A stretch of DNA of 64,000 bases. It comes from G963667915 sp965197385. Its GTDB lineage: Bacteria > Acidobacteriota > Vicinamibacteria > Vicinamibacterales > UBA823. Below are positions 38,902-48,109 of this stretch, piece after piece. The stretch spans positions 496,001 through 560,000 of the forward strand of contig CBDANA010000008.1 of NCBI GenBank assembly GCA_965197385.1. Reading direction: 5' to 3'. Both the position numbers and the translations under genes were made by a program. How positions within the stretch are numbered: the stretch's first letter is position 1; the number at the start of each line of letters is the position of its first letter. A model generated the notes under the pieces. The model was given only the letters and a program-made list of their open reading frames with translations. It did no database searches and had not been told where the DNA came from.

Positions 38902-39762
38902 ATGACCCCGCACGAGACCGCCTCGACAACCACGCCCAGTACCCCCCGCGCGACGGCGCCGCCCACGCGCACATTCGGCCCCCAGGGGCCGACCCTGGGG
39001 GATCTCAGCGACGCCTACCTCCAGGACTACCAGGTGCGGCAGTTCCGGTCCCACAGCACCGCCTGTGGCCGGGTCGCCCATCTCGCCGCGTTCTTCGGCC
39101 GCGACACGCGGGCCGCCGCGCTCACCACGCACCAGATCCGCCAGTACCAACTCGCCCGGCGCGCCGCCGGGGCGGCCACCGGCACCATCAACCGCGAGAC
39201 CTCGGCCCTCCACCGCATGTGCGCCCTCGCCGTCCACTGGGGCTGGCTCGACACCGTGCCCGGCTTCCCCGACCGCCTGCGTGAGAATCCCCCCCGCCAG
39301 GGCTTCTTCGAGCACCCCGAATACCTCGCCGTCCGCGCCCACCTCTCCGCCCCGTGGCAGGACATCCTCGACCTCGCCTACTACTCCGGCTGGCGCAAGC
39401 AGGAGATCCTCGGCCTCACCTGGGAGGAGATTGACATGGCCGGTGGCGTCATCCGGCTCTCGCCGGCGCGCTCGAAGACCCTGGTGGGACGGATTCTCCC
39501 GATCTCGCCCCCCATTGCCGAGGCCCTGGCGCGACGGCGGGCACGCCGTGACCCCGTCAGCCCACTGGTCTTCCACCGTCTCCAGCTAAATCAATGTAAG
39601 TTATTGTTTATAAACAGATTACTGGTATGCTGCACACCACTATTCCCTCACTGTACCCCGCATTCTGAACGGGACTTCCCTGCACCTCGAACACCGGCTG
39701 TGGACCGATCAGGATTAGACCTGTGCCGGCCGCCCCCCCACGCCGACCGCACGCTGGCCTGA
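38902..39762 (+). pseudogene. Tyrosine recombinase (phage-type integrase), truncated
   Basis: ATG 38902 with AAGGAGG upstream. The core-binding domain is visible (LGDLSDAYLQDYQVRQF, THQIRQYQLARRAAG, GTINRETSALHRMC). The catalytic domain begins with LAYYSGWRKQEILGLTWEEI, where Arg is the first catalytic residue. At about 39589 homology stops (VFHRLQLNQ), so the second Arg, His and the nucleophile Tyr are lost. The frame runs on to 39762 through IS-like DNA. Inactive. Confidence 0.8.
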
Positions 39763-39865
39763 GCGCTCCCGGCGCTGCGCATCGACGCCCGCGCGGATAC
39801 CCGAGCTGAGCTGGCAGCCTTTGAAGCGAGACGATGCTGGAACAAACAAGCGTTTCGCGCGCTGC

Positions 39866-39925
39866 GCGGCCTTTGCGTGTATAACGTGGCCATCTCGGGT
39901 AGGCAAATCGGACATCTCGGCTGAT
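39866..39925. mobile_element. Diverged IS1380-like terminal sequence
   Basis: GTGTATAACG at about 39870, then GGTAGGCAAATCGGACATCT, resembling the right end of the IS1380-like element (GTGTATAACGGTGCC then GACAGGCAAAATGGAAAT near 49729-49766). No transposase is associated. The 39600-39865 stretch next to it holds nothing I can identify. Confidence 0.4.
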
Positions 39926-40202
39926 ACCCTTGGCCCCAAGTAGACTGTGAGCATGATTCCCCTGCCTGTCGGGGTTGCTCAGTGACACCGGTGGGTGCCG
40001 GTGGGCGCTGGCCTGACCCACAAGTTGACTGACCTACGGTCCTGGCTACTGAACTGTCGGTCATCGTCCGTCGGCGATTGACACGGCAACCCGTCTGACC
40101 GGATGGGCCGTGACCCCATAGGGCTGCTGCACCCACGGCCCGTCACAGTCCTGTCCGCCCACCCGGGCCAGCCACGGGCCGTACATCCGAGGAGGCCACC
40201 CC
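39926..40202 (+). other. Non-coding leader of the IS110-like element
   Basis: About 270 bp upstream of the IS110-like transposase with several hairpin-forming stretches (for example CCCCTGCCTGTCGGGG near 39959) and a short direct repeat CCGGTGGGTG / CCGGTGGGCG. In IS110 elements this position encodes the bridge RNA that guides recombination. The region's extent and fold are not established here. Confidence 0.4.
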
Positions 40203-41204
40203 GTGACCAACAGTATGACGACCCAGCCCGATGGGCAGACGGTGATTGTCGGGGTCGATACCCACAAGCATGTCCACGTCGCGGTGGCGATCGACACGTG
40301 CGGCATCCGCCTGGGCGATCAGGCACCGGCAGTTATGGCGCCGGTCTCGCGGGAGCCGTCCGCCGCGCAGGGTATCGTGTCGCGGAAGTGAATCGGGGCG
40401 ACCGGAGCCTGCGCCGCGCCGCTGGCAAGTCCGACACCCTCAACGCCGAGGCCGCCGCCCGGTCGGTACTGGCGGGCCAATCGACGGCGACCCCCAAGAC
40501 CGCAGACGGCGCCGTCGAGATGATGCGCCAGCTCAAAAATCGCCCGAGATACCGCGGTGAAGGCGCGCACCACGGCGATGATCACGCTGAAGCAGATCGT
40601 CGTGAACGCGCCGCCCGGGCTGCGAGAAGCCCTCCAAGACCTTCCTGATCACGGCTTGCTCACGCGCTGCGCCGGACTTCGACCGGGCCCCCTCGACACG
40701 CCCACCGCGTTCGCCAAGCACACCCTTCGGGCGCTCGCCCGCCGCTGGATCGCCCTCGCCGAGGAAATCGCGACGCACGACCGCCACCTCGCGCGACTCA
40801 CGACCGAAACGTCGCCCACCCTCCGGGAGGGCTTCGGAGTCGGCGCCCACACTGCGGCCGAGATGTTGATCCTCTTCGGCGATAATCCCGACCGGATTCG
40901 CTCGGAAGCCGCCTTCGCGAAGCTCTGTGGTGCCTGTCCGATCCCGGCCTCATCCGGGATGACCACTGGCCGGCACCGCCTCAATCGTGGCGGCCACCGA
41001 CAGGCCAACGCCGCGCTCTATCGAGCCGTCATCGTCCGCATGCGGTACCATCAGCCGACCGTTGATTACGTCGCACGCCGCACGGCGGACGGCCGAACCA
41101 AGCGAGAGATCATCCGGGGCCTGAAACGTTTCCTCGCTCGCGAGATCTACCAGCGCGTCATGACCGATTTCCGCGCTCGCCAAGAGATCATCCAGGCCGC
41201 CTGA
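40203..41204 (+). pseudogene. IS110-family transposase, frameshifted
   Basis: The N-terminal DEDD/RuvC-like domain begins VIVGVDTHKHVHVAVAID; the first frame breaks at about 40390. A middle part continues in another frame (YRVAEVNRGDRSLRRAAGKS, DTLNAEAAARSVL). The C-terminal Transposase_20 domain (40557-41204) reads EGFGVGAHTAAEMLILFGDN, FAKLCGACPIPASSG and RLNRGGHRQANAALYRAVIV. At least two frameshifts, so inactive. The start GTG at 40203 is preceded by GAGGAGG. Confidence 0.88.
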
Positions 41205-41230
41205 ACGAGTGTCTTGACATATAGGGGCGT

Positions 41231-41383
41231 CAATGCCGGCGCAAGGAATACGGCGGGTTACGGGTCAACCACCTCAAACGGCTGAAGGCTCTTGAGCTCG
41301 AGAACAGCCGTCTGCGGGCGGTTGTGGCCGATCAGGCCCTGGCGCTGGTGGGCGGGAGAGAGGCCGCGGGGAAAGCTGACTGA
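41231..41383 (+). pseudogene. IS3 (IS407-like) orfA C-terminal fragment
   Basis: Reads CRRKEYGGLRVNHLKRLKAL then ELENSRLRAVVADQALAL, the leucine-zipper end of an IS3 OrfA. It may be the same element type as the relic at 37976. The 41384-41598 region to the GH15 gene is non-coding. Confidence 0.65.
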
Positions 41384-41598
41384 TTCAGCGGTCCCAAAAC
41401 GCTGAACTCTCTCATAATAGGTGGACCAATCACTGGGGGCAGGTCAGTTTCTTCGACGTCGTTTCTGGGACGACTGATCCCAGCGGGTGAGACAGGAGAC
41501 TCGAAATGGAGGAGCGCTTGCTGCCATGAGCGACTTCGGATGGCTGTGCAGGGCGAACTGCTTGGTTCGCCTCCACCCGGCACCAAAGGCTTAACGGC

Positions 41599-43431
41599 GT
41601 GGCCTATCAACCGATTCAGAACTACGGGATCATCGGGGACCTCCATACCATCGCTCTCGTTGGCATGAACGGATCGATTGACTGGTTCTGTTTTCCACAC
41701 TTCGACTCGCCAAGTGTCTTCGCCGCCATTCTCGATGACGAGAAGGGGGGAAGATTCAGTATCGCCCCTATGGGCGAGAACGTCACAAATAAGCAATTCT
41801 ATTGGCCCGACACCAACGTCTTGATCACGCGGTTTCTCTCGGCGGACGGTGTCGGTCAGGTCACAGATTACATGCCCGTCGGTCTCCCAGAAGGCGACCC
41901 ACGTCGCCATCAGGTAGTACGACGCGTACAGGCGGTGCGCGGCTCGATGTCGTTCCGGATGGAGTGCGTCCCGGCATTCGACTATGGTCGAGATCATCAT
42001 GAGACGACGCTGGTCGGTTCGGGGGCCTGTTTCCACAGCTCGACCCTAGAGCTCGCGCTCGGCACCCATCAGCGACTCCGAAGAGAGCGAACGGGTGTTG
42101 TCAGCGAGTTCACGCTGACGGAAGACGAAACGGCGACCTTCGTGCTAGGCGAGACCACGGGTCGGCACTGCGAAGTCTTGCTCACCCATGACGACGCAGA
42201 GGACTTGGTCGCAAAGACGGAGGAGTACTGGCGGGGCTGGCTGTCGCAGTGCACCTACCGAGGCCGATGGCGCGAAATGGTCCAACGATCGGCCCTCACC
42301 CTGAAGCTCCTGACGTTCGAACCGACCGGTGCGATTGTGGCGGCGCCGACGTGCAGCCTGCCGGAGCACATAGGGGGCGAGCGGAACTGGGACTATCGCT
42401 ATACCTGGATCCGAGACGCGGCCTTCACGACCTACGGCCTCATGCGGATTGGGCTCACTGAGTCCGCTGGGCAGTTCATGAGCTGGCTCGAAGCCCGCTG
42501 CCACGAGCTCAATCCAGACGGATCGTTGCAGGTGATGTACGGGATTGATGGGCGCCACGACCTCACCGAGGAAACGCTCGATCATTTCGAGGGGTACAGA
42601 GGCTCCCGACCGGTCCGGATCGGCAACGATGCCTACGGCCAACTGCAGCTCGACATCTACGGAGAGTTGTTGGACTCGGTGTATCTCTACAACAAGTACG
42701 GCTCTCCGATCTCCTATGACCTATGGCAGCACCTGCGCACGCTGATCAACTGGGTGAGCGAGAACTGGCGGCAACCGGATGAAGGCATCTGGGAGGTGCG
42801 TGGTGGACGACAGCACTTCGTGTATTCGAAGCTGATGTGCTGGGTCGCGATGGACCGGGGACTACGTCTCGCCGACAAGCGTTCGTTCCCAGCAGAACGA
42901 GATCGTTGGGCGAAGGTGCGCGACGAGATCTACGAGGACATCATGGCGAAGGGCTGGGATCCTGCCGAGCGCGCGTTCAGGCAGCACTATGCGGGCACGG
43001 CGCTCGACGCCTCCAACCTCATGATGCCCCTGGTTCTGTTCGTCTCGCCGACCGATCCGCGTAACCTTGCCAACATCGAAGCGACACTTCGCAGGCCGGC
43101 CGCGGGTGGGCTCGTGTCGAACAGCCTCGTGTACCGCTACAACGTCAATCAGACGGACGATGGGGTCGGGGGAGAAGACGGGACCTTCAACATCTGCACC
43201 TTCTGGCTGGTTGAAGCCTTGACGCGGGCGGGAAAGGCCGACCGGCGCTATCTCAAACAGGCGCGGCTGATCTTTGAGGAAATGCTCGGCTACGCCAATC
43301 ATCTAGGGCTCTATGCCGAGGAGACTAGCAAGAGCGGAGAGGCGCTCGGCAACTTCCCTCAAGCCTTTACACATCTGGCTCTTATCAGCGCCGCCTTCAA
43401 TCTCGACCGGGCGCTCGGCGATCGTGACTAG
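41599..43431 (+). CDS. Glycoside hydrolase family 15 protein (glucoamylase/trehalase-like)
   Basis: A 610-aa intact GH15 protein. The N-terminal beta-sandwich domain starts YQPIQNYGIIGDLHTIALVG and has GSIDWFCFPHFDSPSVFA. The alpha6/alpha6 barrel follows with NWDYRYTWIRDAAFTTYGL, QLDIYGELLDSVYLYNKYG and the two likely catalytic acids in DEGIWEVRGG (about 394) and LYAEE (about 571). No signal peptide, so cytoplasmic. The family hydrolyses alpha-glucans or trehalose; which one cannot be told. GTG start with a weak ribosome site. Flanked by IS110 and IS3 relics and by a mini-element, but undamaged. Confidence 0.92.
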   Translation: MAYQPIQNYGIIGDLHTIALVGMNGSIDWFCFPHFDSPSVFAAILDDEKGGRFSIAPMGENVTNKQFYWPDTNVLITRFLSADGVGQVTDYMPVGLPEGDPRRHQVVRRVQAVRGSMSFRMECVPAFDYGRDHHETTLVGSGACFHSSTLELALGTHQRLRRERTGVVSEFTLTEDETATFVLGETTGRHCEVLLTHDDAEDLVAKTEEYWRGWLSQCTYRGRWREMVQRSALTLKLLTFEPTGAIVAAPTCSLPEHIGGERNWDYRYTWIRDAAFTTYGLMRIGLTESAGQFMSWLEARCHELNPDGSLQVMYGIDGRHDLTEETLDHFEGYRGSRPVRIGNDAYGQLQLDIYGELLDSVYLYNKYGSPISYDLWQHLRTLINWVSENWRQPDEGIWEVRGGRQHFVYSKLMCWVAMDRGLRLADKRSFPAERDRWAKVRDEIYEDIMAKGWDPAERAFRQHYAGTALDASNLMMPLVLFVSPTDPRNLANIEATLRRPAAGGLVSNSLVYRYNVNQTDDGVGGEDGTFNICTFWLVEALTRAGKADRRYLKQARLIFEEMLGYANHLGLYAEETSKSGEALGNFPQAFTHLALISAAFNLDRALGDRD

Positions 43432-43499
43432 GCCCGTCCCGGTCAGCGAATAGGTGGCTCCGCAAGGAATCTGTGATCACCGATCCAAGACCGCCGGAG

Positions 43500-43612
43500 G
43501 GTATTGTCAAGTTAAACAGAATCGGGATGACCGCCCCCAAACATGCCCGGTTCACAACAGGATTCGAGTCCATCATCTTGGGGGTCGCCCGGCCGTTAAC
43601 TTGACTGTGCCC
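43500..43612. repeat. 113-bp MITE-like element with IS6-like ends
   Basis: Inverted ends GGTATTGTCAAGTTAA (43500) and, read inward, GGCACAGTCAAGTTAA (43612): 12 of 16 match, and both resemble the ends of the IS6-like elements at 25.3, 27.3 and 33.2 kb. The inside is 81 bp, non-coding, with a further inverted pair (CGCCCCCAA / TTGGGGGTCG). Confidence 0.6.
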
Positions 43613-43618
43613 TCACCG

Positions 43619-44095
43619 ATGTCGCCGGCTCGCGCGGCGGTTCACCGGGCTCTGCCGGTGGTCGTCGCGCCGCTCCTGTGTGCCTGCGCCGGCGTCGACG
43701 GGTGGCCCGCAGCGGGGCGCAGTACCAACCCGGTCGCACCCGTGGCGGCGCGTTACCAGGGAGAAGAGGCGGTGCCGAACCCCGCCAATCCAATGGTTGG
43801 GCTCCGGTTCACCGGCAAGCCGTGCGACGCCGTCGTCCGCGTTGATGACAGCGGTGCGGCGCGCGTCGAGAGCAGTTTCGTACCAGGCCGCGTGGTCGAT
43901 CTGACGCCCGTCGCCGACACGTTTTACCTCGGGGAGTTGGGCGGCGGGAGCGCTCTCGTCGTTCAATTTGACGGAGACGGTGCGCTGCTGGATCTGACCT
44001 ACACCTCGTACGACGAGGCCGGTGATCTCAACTATGGGGTCAGCGGCGCGGGGACGTTTATGAAGGAGTGTTTGCAGATCAAGCGGCTGGCGTGA
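43619..44095 (+). CDS. Putative lipoprotein, unknown function
   Basis: From ATG 43619, 158 aa. The N-terminus is a basic then hydrophobic signal (RALPVVVAPLLCACAGVDGW) with a lipobox-like LCAC, so export and lipidation are likely. The body reads RFTGKPCDAVVRVDDSGAAR, VVDLTPVADTFYLGELG and LTYTSYDEAGDLNYGVSG. No family recognised. Its TGA stop is the first three bases of the adjacent IS3 type A element, so the original C-terminus is probably lost. Confidence 0.6.
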   Translation: MSPARAAVHRALPVVVAPLLCACAGVDGWPAAGRSTNPVAPVAARYQGEEAVPNPANPMVGLRFTGKPCDAVVRVDDSGAARVESSFVPGRVVDLTPVADTFYLGELGGGSALVVQFDGDGALLDLTYTSYDEAGDLNYGVSGAGTFMKECLQIKRLA

Positions 44096-44131
44096 ATCGT
44101 ACCGGGTTTCTCGGAGACCGAATTCGTTGAA

Positions 44132-45090
44132 TCAGGCCACCTCAGCCTGCTCATAGTACTGCGCCTCGAACTCTGCTGGTGGAATGTCCCCGAGCGGCCC
44201 CAACAGTCGTCGTGTGTTGAACCAGTCCACCCACGTCAAGGTGGCGAACTCCACGGCCTCGAGGGTGCGCCACGAGCCCTTCCGTCGAATCACCTCCGTC
44301 TTGTACAAGCCGATCACCGATTCGGCGAGGGCATTGTCATAGGCATCGCCTTGGCTGCCGACCGACGGCGCGATGCCGGCGTCCACGAGGCGATCCGTGT
44401 ACCGCATCGAGAGATATTGCGACCCGGCATCACTGTGATGTACGAGGCCGGTGAGGGCGTCGCCCCGGCGGGCGTAGATCGCCTGCTCCAACGCATCCAG
44501 CACAAAGTCCGTGCGCATGGAGGCCGACACCCGCCAGCCCACAATGCGGCGCGCAAACACGTCGATGACGACCGCGACGTAGACAAAGCCGCCCCAGGTT
44601 GCGACGTACGTGAAATCGGAGACCCAGAGCTGATTCGGACGGGTGGCCACGAATCGGCGGTCAACGAGGTCCACCGGGCGACCGCCCTCACCTGCGGGGG
44701 TCGTGGTGACCCAGGCCCGGCCCCGGACGGCCCCGGCAAGGCCCATCGCGCGCATCAGGCGCGCCACGGTGCAGCGCGCCACGCGGACGCCGTCCCGCCG
44801 CAGCTGCTTCCAGACTTTCCGGGGGCCGTAGACCTGCTGGTGCGCGTCATAGACCCGCTGAATCTCGACGCGGAGCTGATCGTCGCGCTGCGCCCGTGCG
44901 GACCGGCGCGTCGGATGTGTCCGCTGGTGCCGATGGCGATGATATCGTCGCGCTGCGCCCGTGCGGACCGGCGCGTCGGATGTGTCCGCTGGTGCCGATG
45001 GCGATGATACGTCGACGGGGCGATCGGCAGCACGGCGCAGATCGGCTCGACCCCGAACACGGCGCGATGGTCGGCGATGAACTGGACCAT
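44132..45090 (-). pseudogene. IS3 type A OrfB (copy A), frameshifted by duplication
   Basis: The integrase-core part is intact: SDFTYVATWGG (Asp), GLVHHSDAGSQYLSMRYTDR (Asp) and DAYDNALAESVIGLYKTEVI (Glu), ending EAQYYEQAEVA. The N-terminus starts MVQFIADHRAVFGVEPICAV at 45090, but a 65-bp tandem duplication (44881-45010) throws it out of frame. Confidence 0.85.
44881..45010. repeat. 65-bp tandem duplication inside orfB
   Basis: Two adjacent 65-bp units, the first starting CGTCGCGCTGCGCCCG at 44881 and the second at 44946. Copies B and C of the element have one unit only. 65 is not a multiple of three. Confidence 0.9.
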
Positions 45091-45095
45091 CGTGG

Positions 45096-45341
45096 CTACG
45101 TCCTCCGGCGGTCGAGCTCCGCCTGGGCGAAATACGCGAACGCTTTCCGCAAGATCTCATTCGCCCGCTTCAGCTCACGGACCTCGCGCTCCAGCTCCTT
45201 CAACCGCTCCCGCTCGCTCGTCGTCAGGCCCGGCCGATGCCCAGCATCACGCTGCGCCTGCCGCACCCACTTCCGCAGCGTCTCTGCCGTGCAGCCGAGC
45301 TTCGGCGCCACCGACTGCAGCACCGCCCACTCTGAGGCGTG
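45096..45341 (-). pseudogene. IS3 type A OrfA (copy A), 5'-truncated
   Basis: Helix-turn-helix OrfA: VAPKLGCTAETLRKWVRQAQ then the zipper LKELEREVRELKRANEILRK. The first third of about 38 residues is missing because copy B begins at 45342. Confidence 0.85.
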
Positions 45342-45668
45342 TGAATCGTACCGGGTTTCTCGGAGACCGAATTCGTTGAATCAGGCCACCTCAGCCTGCT
45401 CATAGTACTGCGCCTCGAACTCTGCTGGTGGAATGTCCCCGAGCGGCCCCAACAGTCGTCGTGTGTTGAACTAGTCCACCCACGTCAAGGTGGCGAACTC
45501 CACGGCCTCGAGGGTGCGCCACGGGCCCTTCCGTCGAATCACCTCCGTCTTGTACAAGCCGATCACCGATTCGGCGAGGGCATTGTCATAGGCATCGCCT
45601 TGGCTGCCGACCGACGGCGCGATGCCGGCGTCCACGAGGCGATCCGTGTACCGCATCGAGAGATATTG

Positions 45669-47120
45669 GCCGGTTTCAAGGGGTCGTCGCAACACGTCCT
45701 CACTGGTGTGAGAGTAGCAGTTCGTTGAAGGCTTCGGATGGCGTTCTCCAACCGAGAGTCTTCCGCGGTCGGCGGTTGAGTGTGGCCGCGACAGCAGCAA
45801 TGTCGCTCGCACGATGCCTATGGAGGTCAGTCCCTTTGGGGAAGTACTGGCGCAGCAGGCCGTTGGTGTTCTCGTTCGTGCCGCGCTGCTACGGACTGCG
45901 GGGGTCGCAGAAGAAGACGTGCAGCCCAGTGTCGATACGCAGTTGGGCGTGCTGTGCCATCTCTGCGCCTTGGTCCCAGGTCAGTGACCGACGTAGCTGA
46001 TCAGGAAGCGTCGCGAGCGTCGACGTGATCGCATCGCGGACGGCTTCGGCGCCATGCCCCGCAAGAGCCGGACCGTTCTTGACCCTGAGTCGGCCACGGT
46101 CGGCCATGCGAGGCAGGTGGAGCAGCATCGTGAATCGGGTGGTGCGTTCGACCAATGTGCCGATCGCGGAACTGCCAAGTCCGATGATCAGGTCGCCTTC
46201 CCAGTGTCCAGGAACCGCTCGGTCCTTGGCCTCGGCGGGCCGCTCGCTGATCATGATGTCGGAGCCCACAAACTCCTTGCCGCGACCACGGCGGCGAGCC
46301 CTCGGCACGCGTAGCGCCCGCCCGGTGCGCAAGCACGCCGTCAGCTCGCGGCGCAGTGCCCCCCGCCCCTGGATGTACAGCGCTTGGTAAATCGCCTCGT
46401 GCGAGACCCTCATCGATTCATCGTCTGGATACTCGGTCCGGAGCCGATGGGCGATCTGCTGCGGGCTCCACGATGTCGCCCAATGTCGGTCCTGGCGGCG
46501 GCCATGACGTCGACCACTCCAGGAGCCCACGTTTGGGCCAGGCGCGGGCGTCCCATCCTCAGCCATCACCGTGCCGGCGAGGTGGTCCTGCACGTAGCTC
46601 CTGAGCCGATCGTTCGCGGCCAGCTTGGCTATCTTCGGGCGCTTGGCACGTCGGTCGCTGTGCCACTGCGCAGTCGACGCCCGATACGCCAGACCGCCGC
46701 TCCGAGTCGCCGCGTTGCGACGCAGCTCACGTGAGACAGTCGACGGGGCTCTCCGGAGCCGACGGGCAATGTCGCGCACCCCGGCGCCCTGAGCTCTCAG
46801 GATCGCGATTTCTTCCCGCTCCGCGAAGGACAGGGAGCGAGCTGATCGGGGCGCCAAGCTGATCGGCGGCATACCACCGCCCTCACGGAACCAACGACCA
46901 CCCACGGGCGGCGACACGCCGCAGGACACTGCGGCATCCTCATTCGACAGCCCCCGGGTGATCGCCTTCCAGAACCGTTGCTGCTCCGCACGCCCCGCTA
47001 CCGGCGGCCGGCCAGGCGAACGCATCGCAGGTCGACCCGCCCGGTCTGACCTTCTCCGTCTCCGTTCCTGCATCGCAGCACCTCATCATCGAGGTGTTGC
47101 GACGACCAGTTGAATTCACC
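45669..47120 (-). mobile_element. IS30-like element type A, copy 1
   Basis: 1452 bp with imperfect 27-bp ends sharing GGTCGTCGCAACAC. A 3-bp target duplication TTG is present (45666-45668 and 47121-47123), confirmed against the uninterrupted site in copy A (GAGATATTGCGACCCGG). Confidence 0.92.
45700..47073 (-). pseudogene. IS30-family transposase (copy 1), nonsense mutation
   Basis: Starts MQERRRRRSDRAGRPAMRSP. It has the helix-turn-helix ARRLRRAPSTVSRELRRNAA, GHWEGDLIIGLGSSAIGTLV (Asp), LTWDQGAEMAQHAQLRIDTG (Asp) and NENTNGLLRQYFPKG (Glu). Compared with copy 2, the Trp in DPRSPWQRG is a TAG (near 45892), cutting off the catalytic Glu. Confidence 0.9.
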
Positions 47121-47734
47121 TTGCGACCCGGCATCACTGTGATGTACGAGGCCGGTGAGGGCGTCGCCCCGGCGGGCGTAGATCGCCTGCTCCAACGCAT
47201 CCAGCACAAAGTCCGTGCGCATGGAGGCCGACACCCGCCAGCCCACAATGCGGCGCGCAAACACGTCGATGACGACCGCGACGTAGACAAAGCCGCCCCA
47301 GGTTGCGACGTACGTGAAATCGGAGACCCAGAGCTGATTCGGACGGGTGGCCACGAATCGGCGGTCAACGAGGTCCACCGGGCGACCGCCCTCACCTGCG
47401 GGGGTCGTGGTGACCCAGGCCCGGCCCCGGACGGCCCCGGCAAGGCCCATCGCGCGCATCAGGCGCGCCACGGTGCAGCGCGCCACGCGGACGCCGTCCC
47501 GCCGCAGCTGCTTCCAGACTTTCCGGGGGCCGTAGACCTGCTGGTGCGCGTCATAGACCCGCTGAATCTCGACGCGGAGCTGATCGTCGCGCTGCGCCCG
47601 TGCGGACCGGCGCGTCGGATGTGTCCGCTGGTGCCGATGGCGCTGATACGTCGACGGGGCGATCGGCAGCACGGCGCAGATCGGCTCGACCCCGAACACG
47701 GCGCGATGGTCGGCGATGAACTGGACCATCGTGG

Positions 47735-48076
47735 CTACGTCCTCCGGCGGTCGAGCTCCGCCTGGGCGAAATACGCGAACGCTTTCCGCAGGATCTCATT
47801 CGCCCGCTTCAGCTCACGGACCTCGCGCTCCAGCTCCTTCAACCGCTCCCGCTCGCTCGTCGTCAGGCCCGGCCGATGCCCAGCATCACGCTGCGCCTGC
47901 CGCACCCACTTCCGCAGCGTCTCCGCCGTGCAGCCGAGCTTCGGCGCCACCGACTGCAGCACCGCCCACTCTGAGGCGTGGGCCTCTCGGTGCTCCTCGA
48001 CCATCCGGACGGCACGTTCGCGCACTTCCGGAGAAAACCGACTTGGACGTCCCATAGACCCCATCCTCCCAAGCAA
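47735..48076 (-). CDS. IS3 type A OrfA (copy B)
   Basis: 113 aa, complete. It begins MLGRMGSMGRPSRFSPEVRE; a later Met at MGRPSRFS may be the true start. The helix-turn-helix is GCTAETLRKWVRQAQRDAGH, with a leucine zipper at the C-terminus. Ends 5 nt before the OrfB start. Confidence 0.9.
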   Translation of the reverse strand: MLGRMGSMGRPSRFSPEVRERAVRMVEEHREAHASEWAVLQSVAPKLGCTAETLRKWVRQAQRDAGHRPGLTTSERERLKELEREVRELKRANEILRKAFAYFAQAELDRRRT

Positions 48077-48109
48077 TGAGGTCTCCGAGAAACCCGGTAC
48101 GATTCAGTA

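Larger units (their letters stand above)
44093..45341 (-). mobile_element. IS3 type A (IS51-like group), copy A, truncated
   Basis: Begins with the terminal repeat TGAATCGTACCGGGTTTCTC. It contains orfB and most of orfA but lacks the orfA start and left end, where copy B abuts at 45342. Confidence 0.9.
45381..47729 (-). pseudogene. IS3 type A OrfB (copy B), split by IS30 and with a nonsense codon
   Basis: The 5' part (47121-47729) starts MVQFIADHRAVFGVEPICAV and runs to VHHSDAGSQ; the 3' part (45381-45668) resumes YLSMRYTDR. In the 3' part a TGG (TWVDW in copy A) has become TAG near 45472. Inactive on two counts. Confidence 0.88.
45342..48106 (-). mobile_element. IS3 type A, copy B, containing IS30 copy 1
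   Basis: Both IS3 ends present (TGAATCGTACCGGG at 45342 and its complement at 48106). Interrupted by the IS30-like element at 45669-47120 inside orfB. Flanks are GTG (left) and GTA (right), not a clean duplication. Confidence 0.9.

Noticed and set aside
43500..43612. tRNA gene suggested by GATTCGAGTCC
   Set aside because: The flanking bases do not form a T-stem or an acceptor stem; the segment is inside the MITE-like element.
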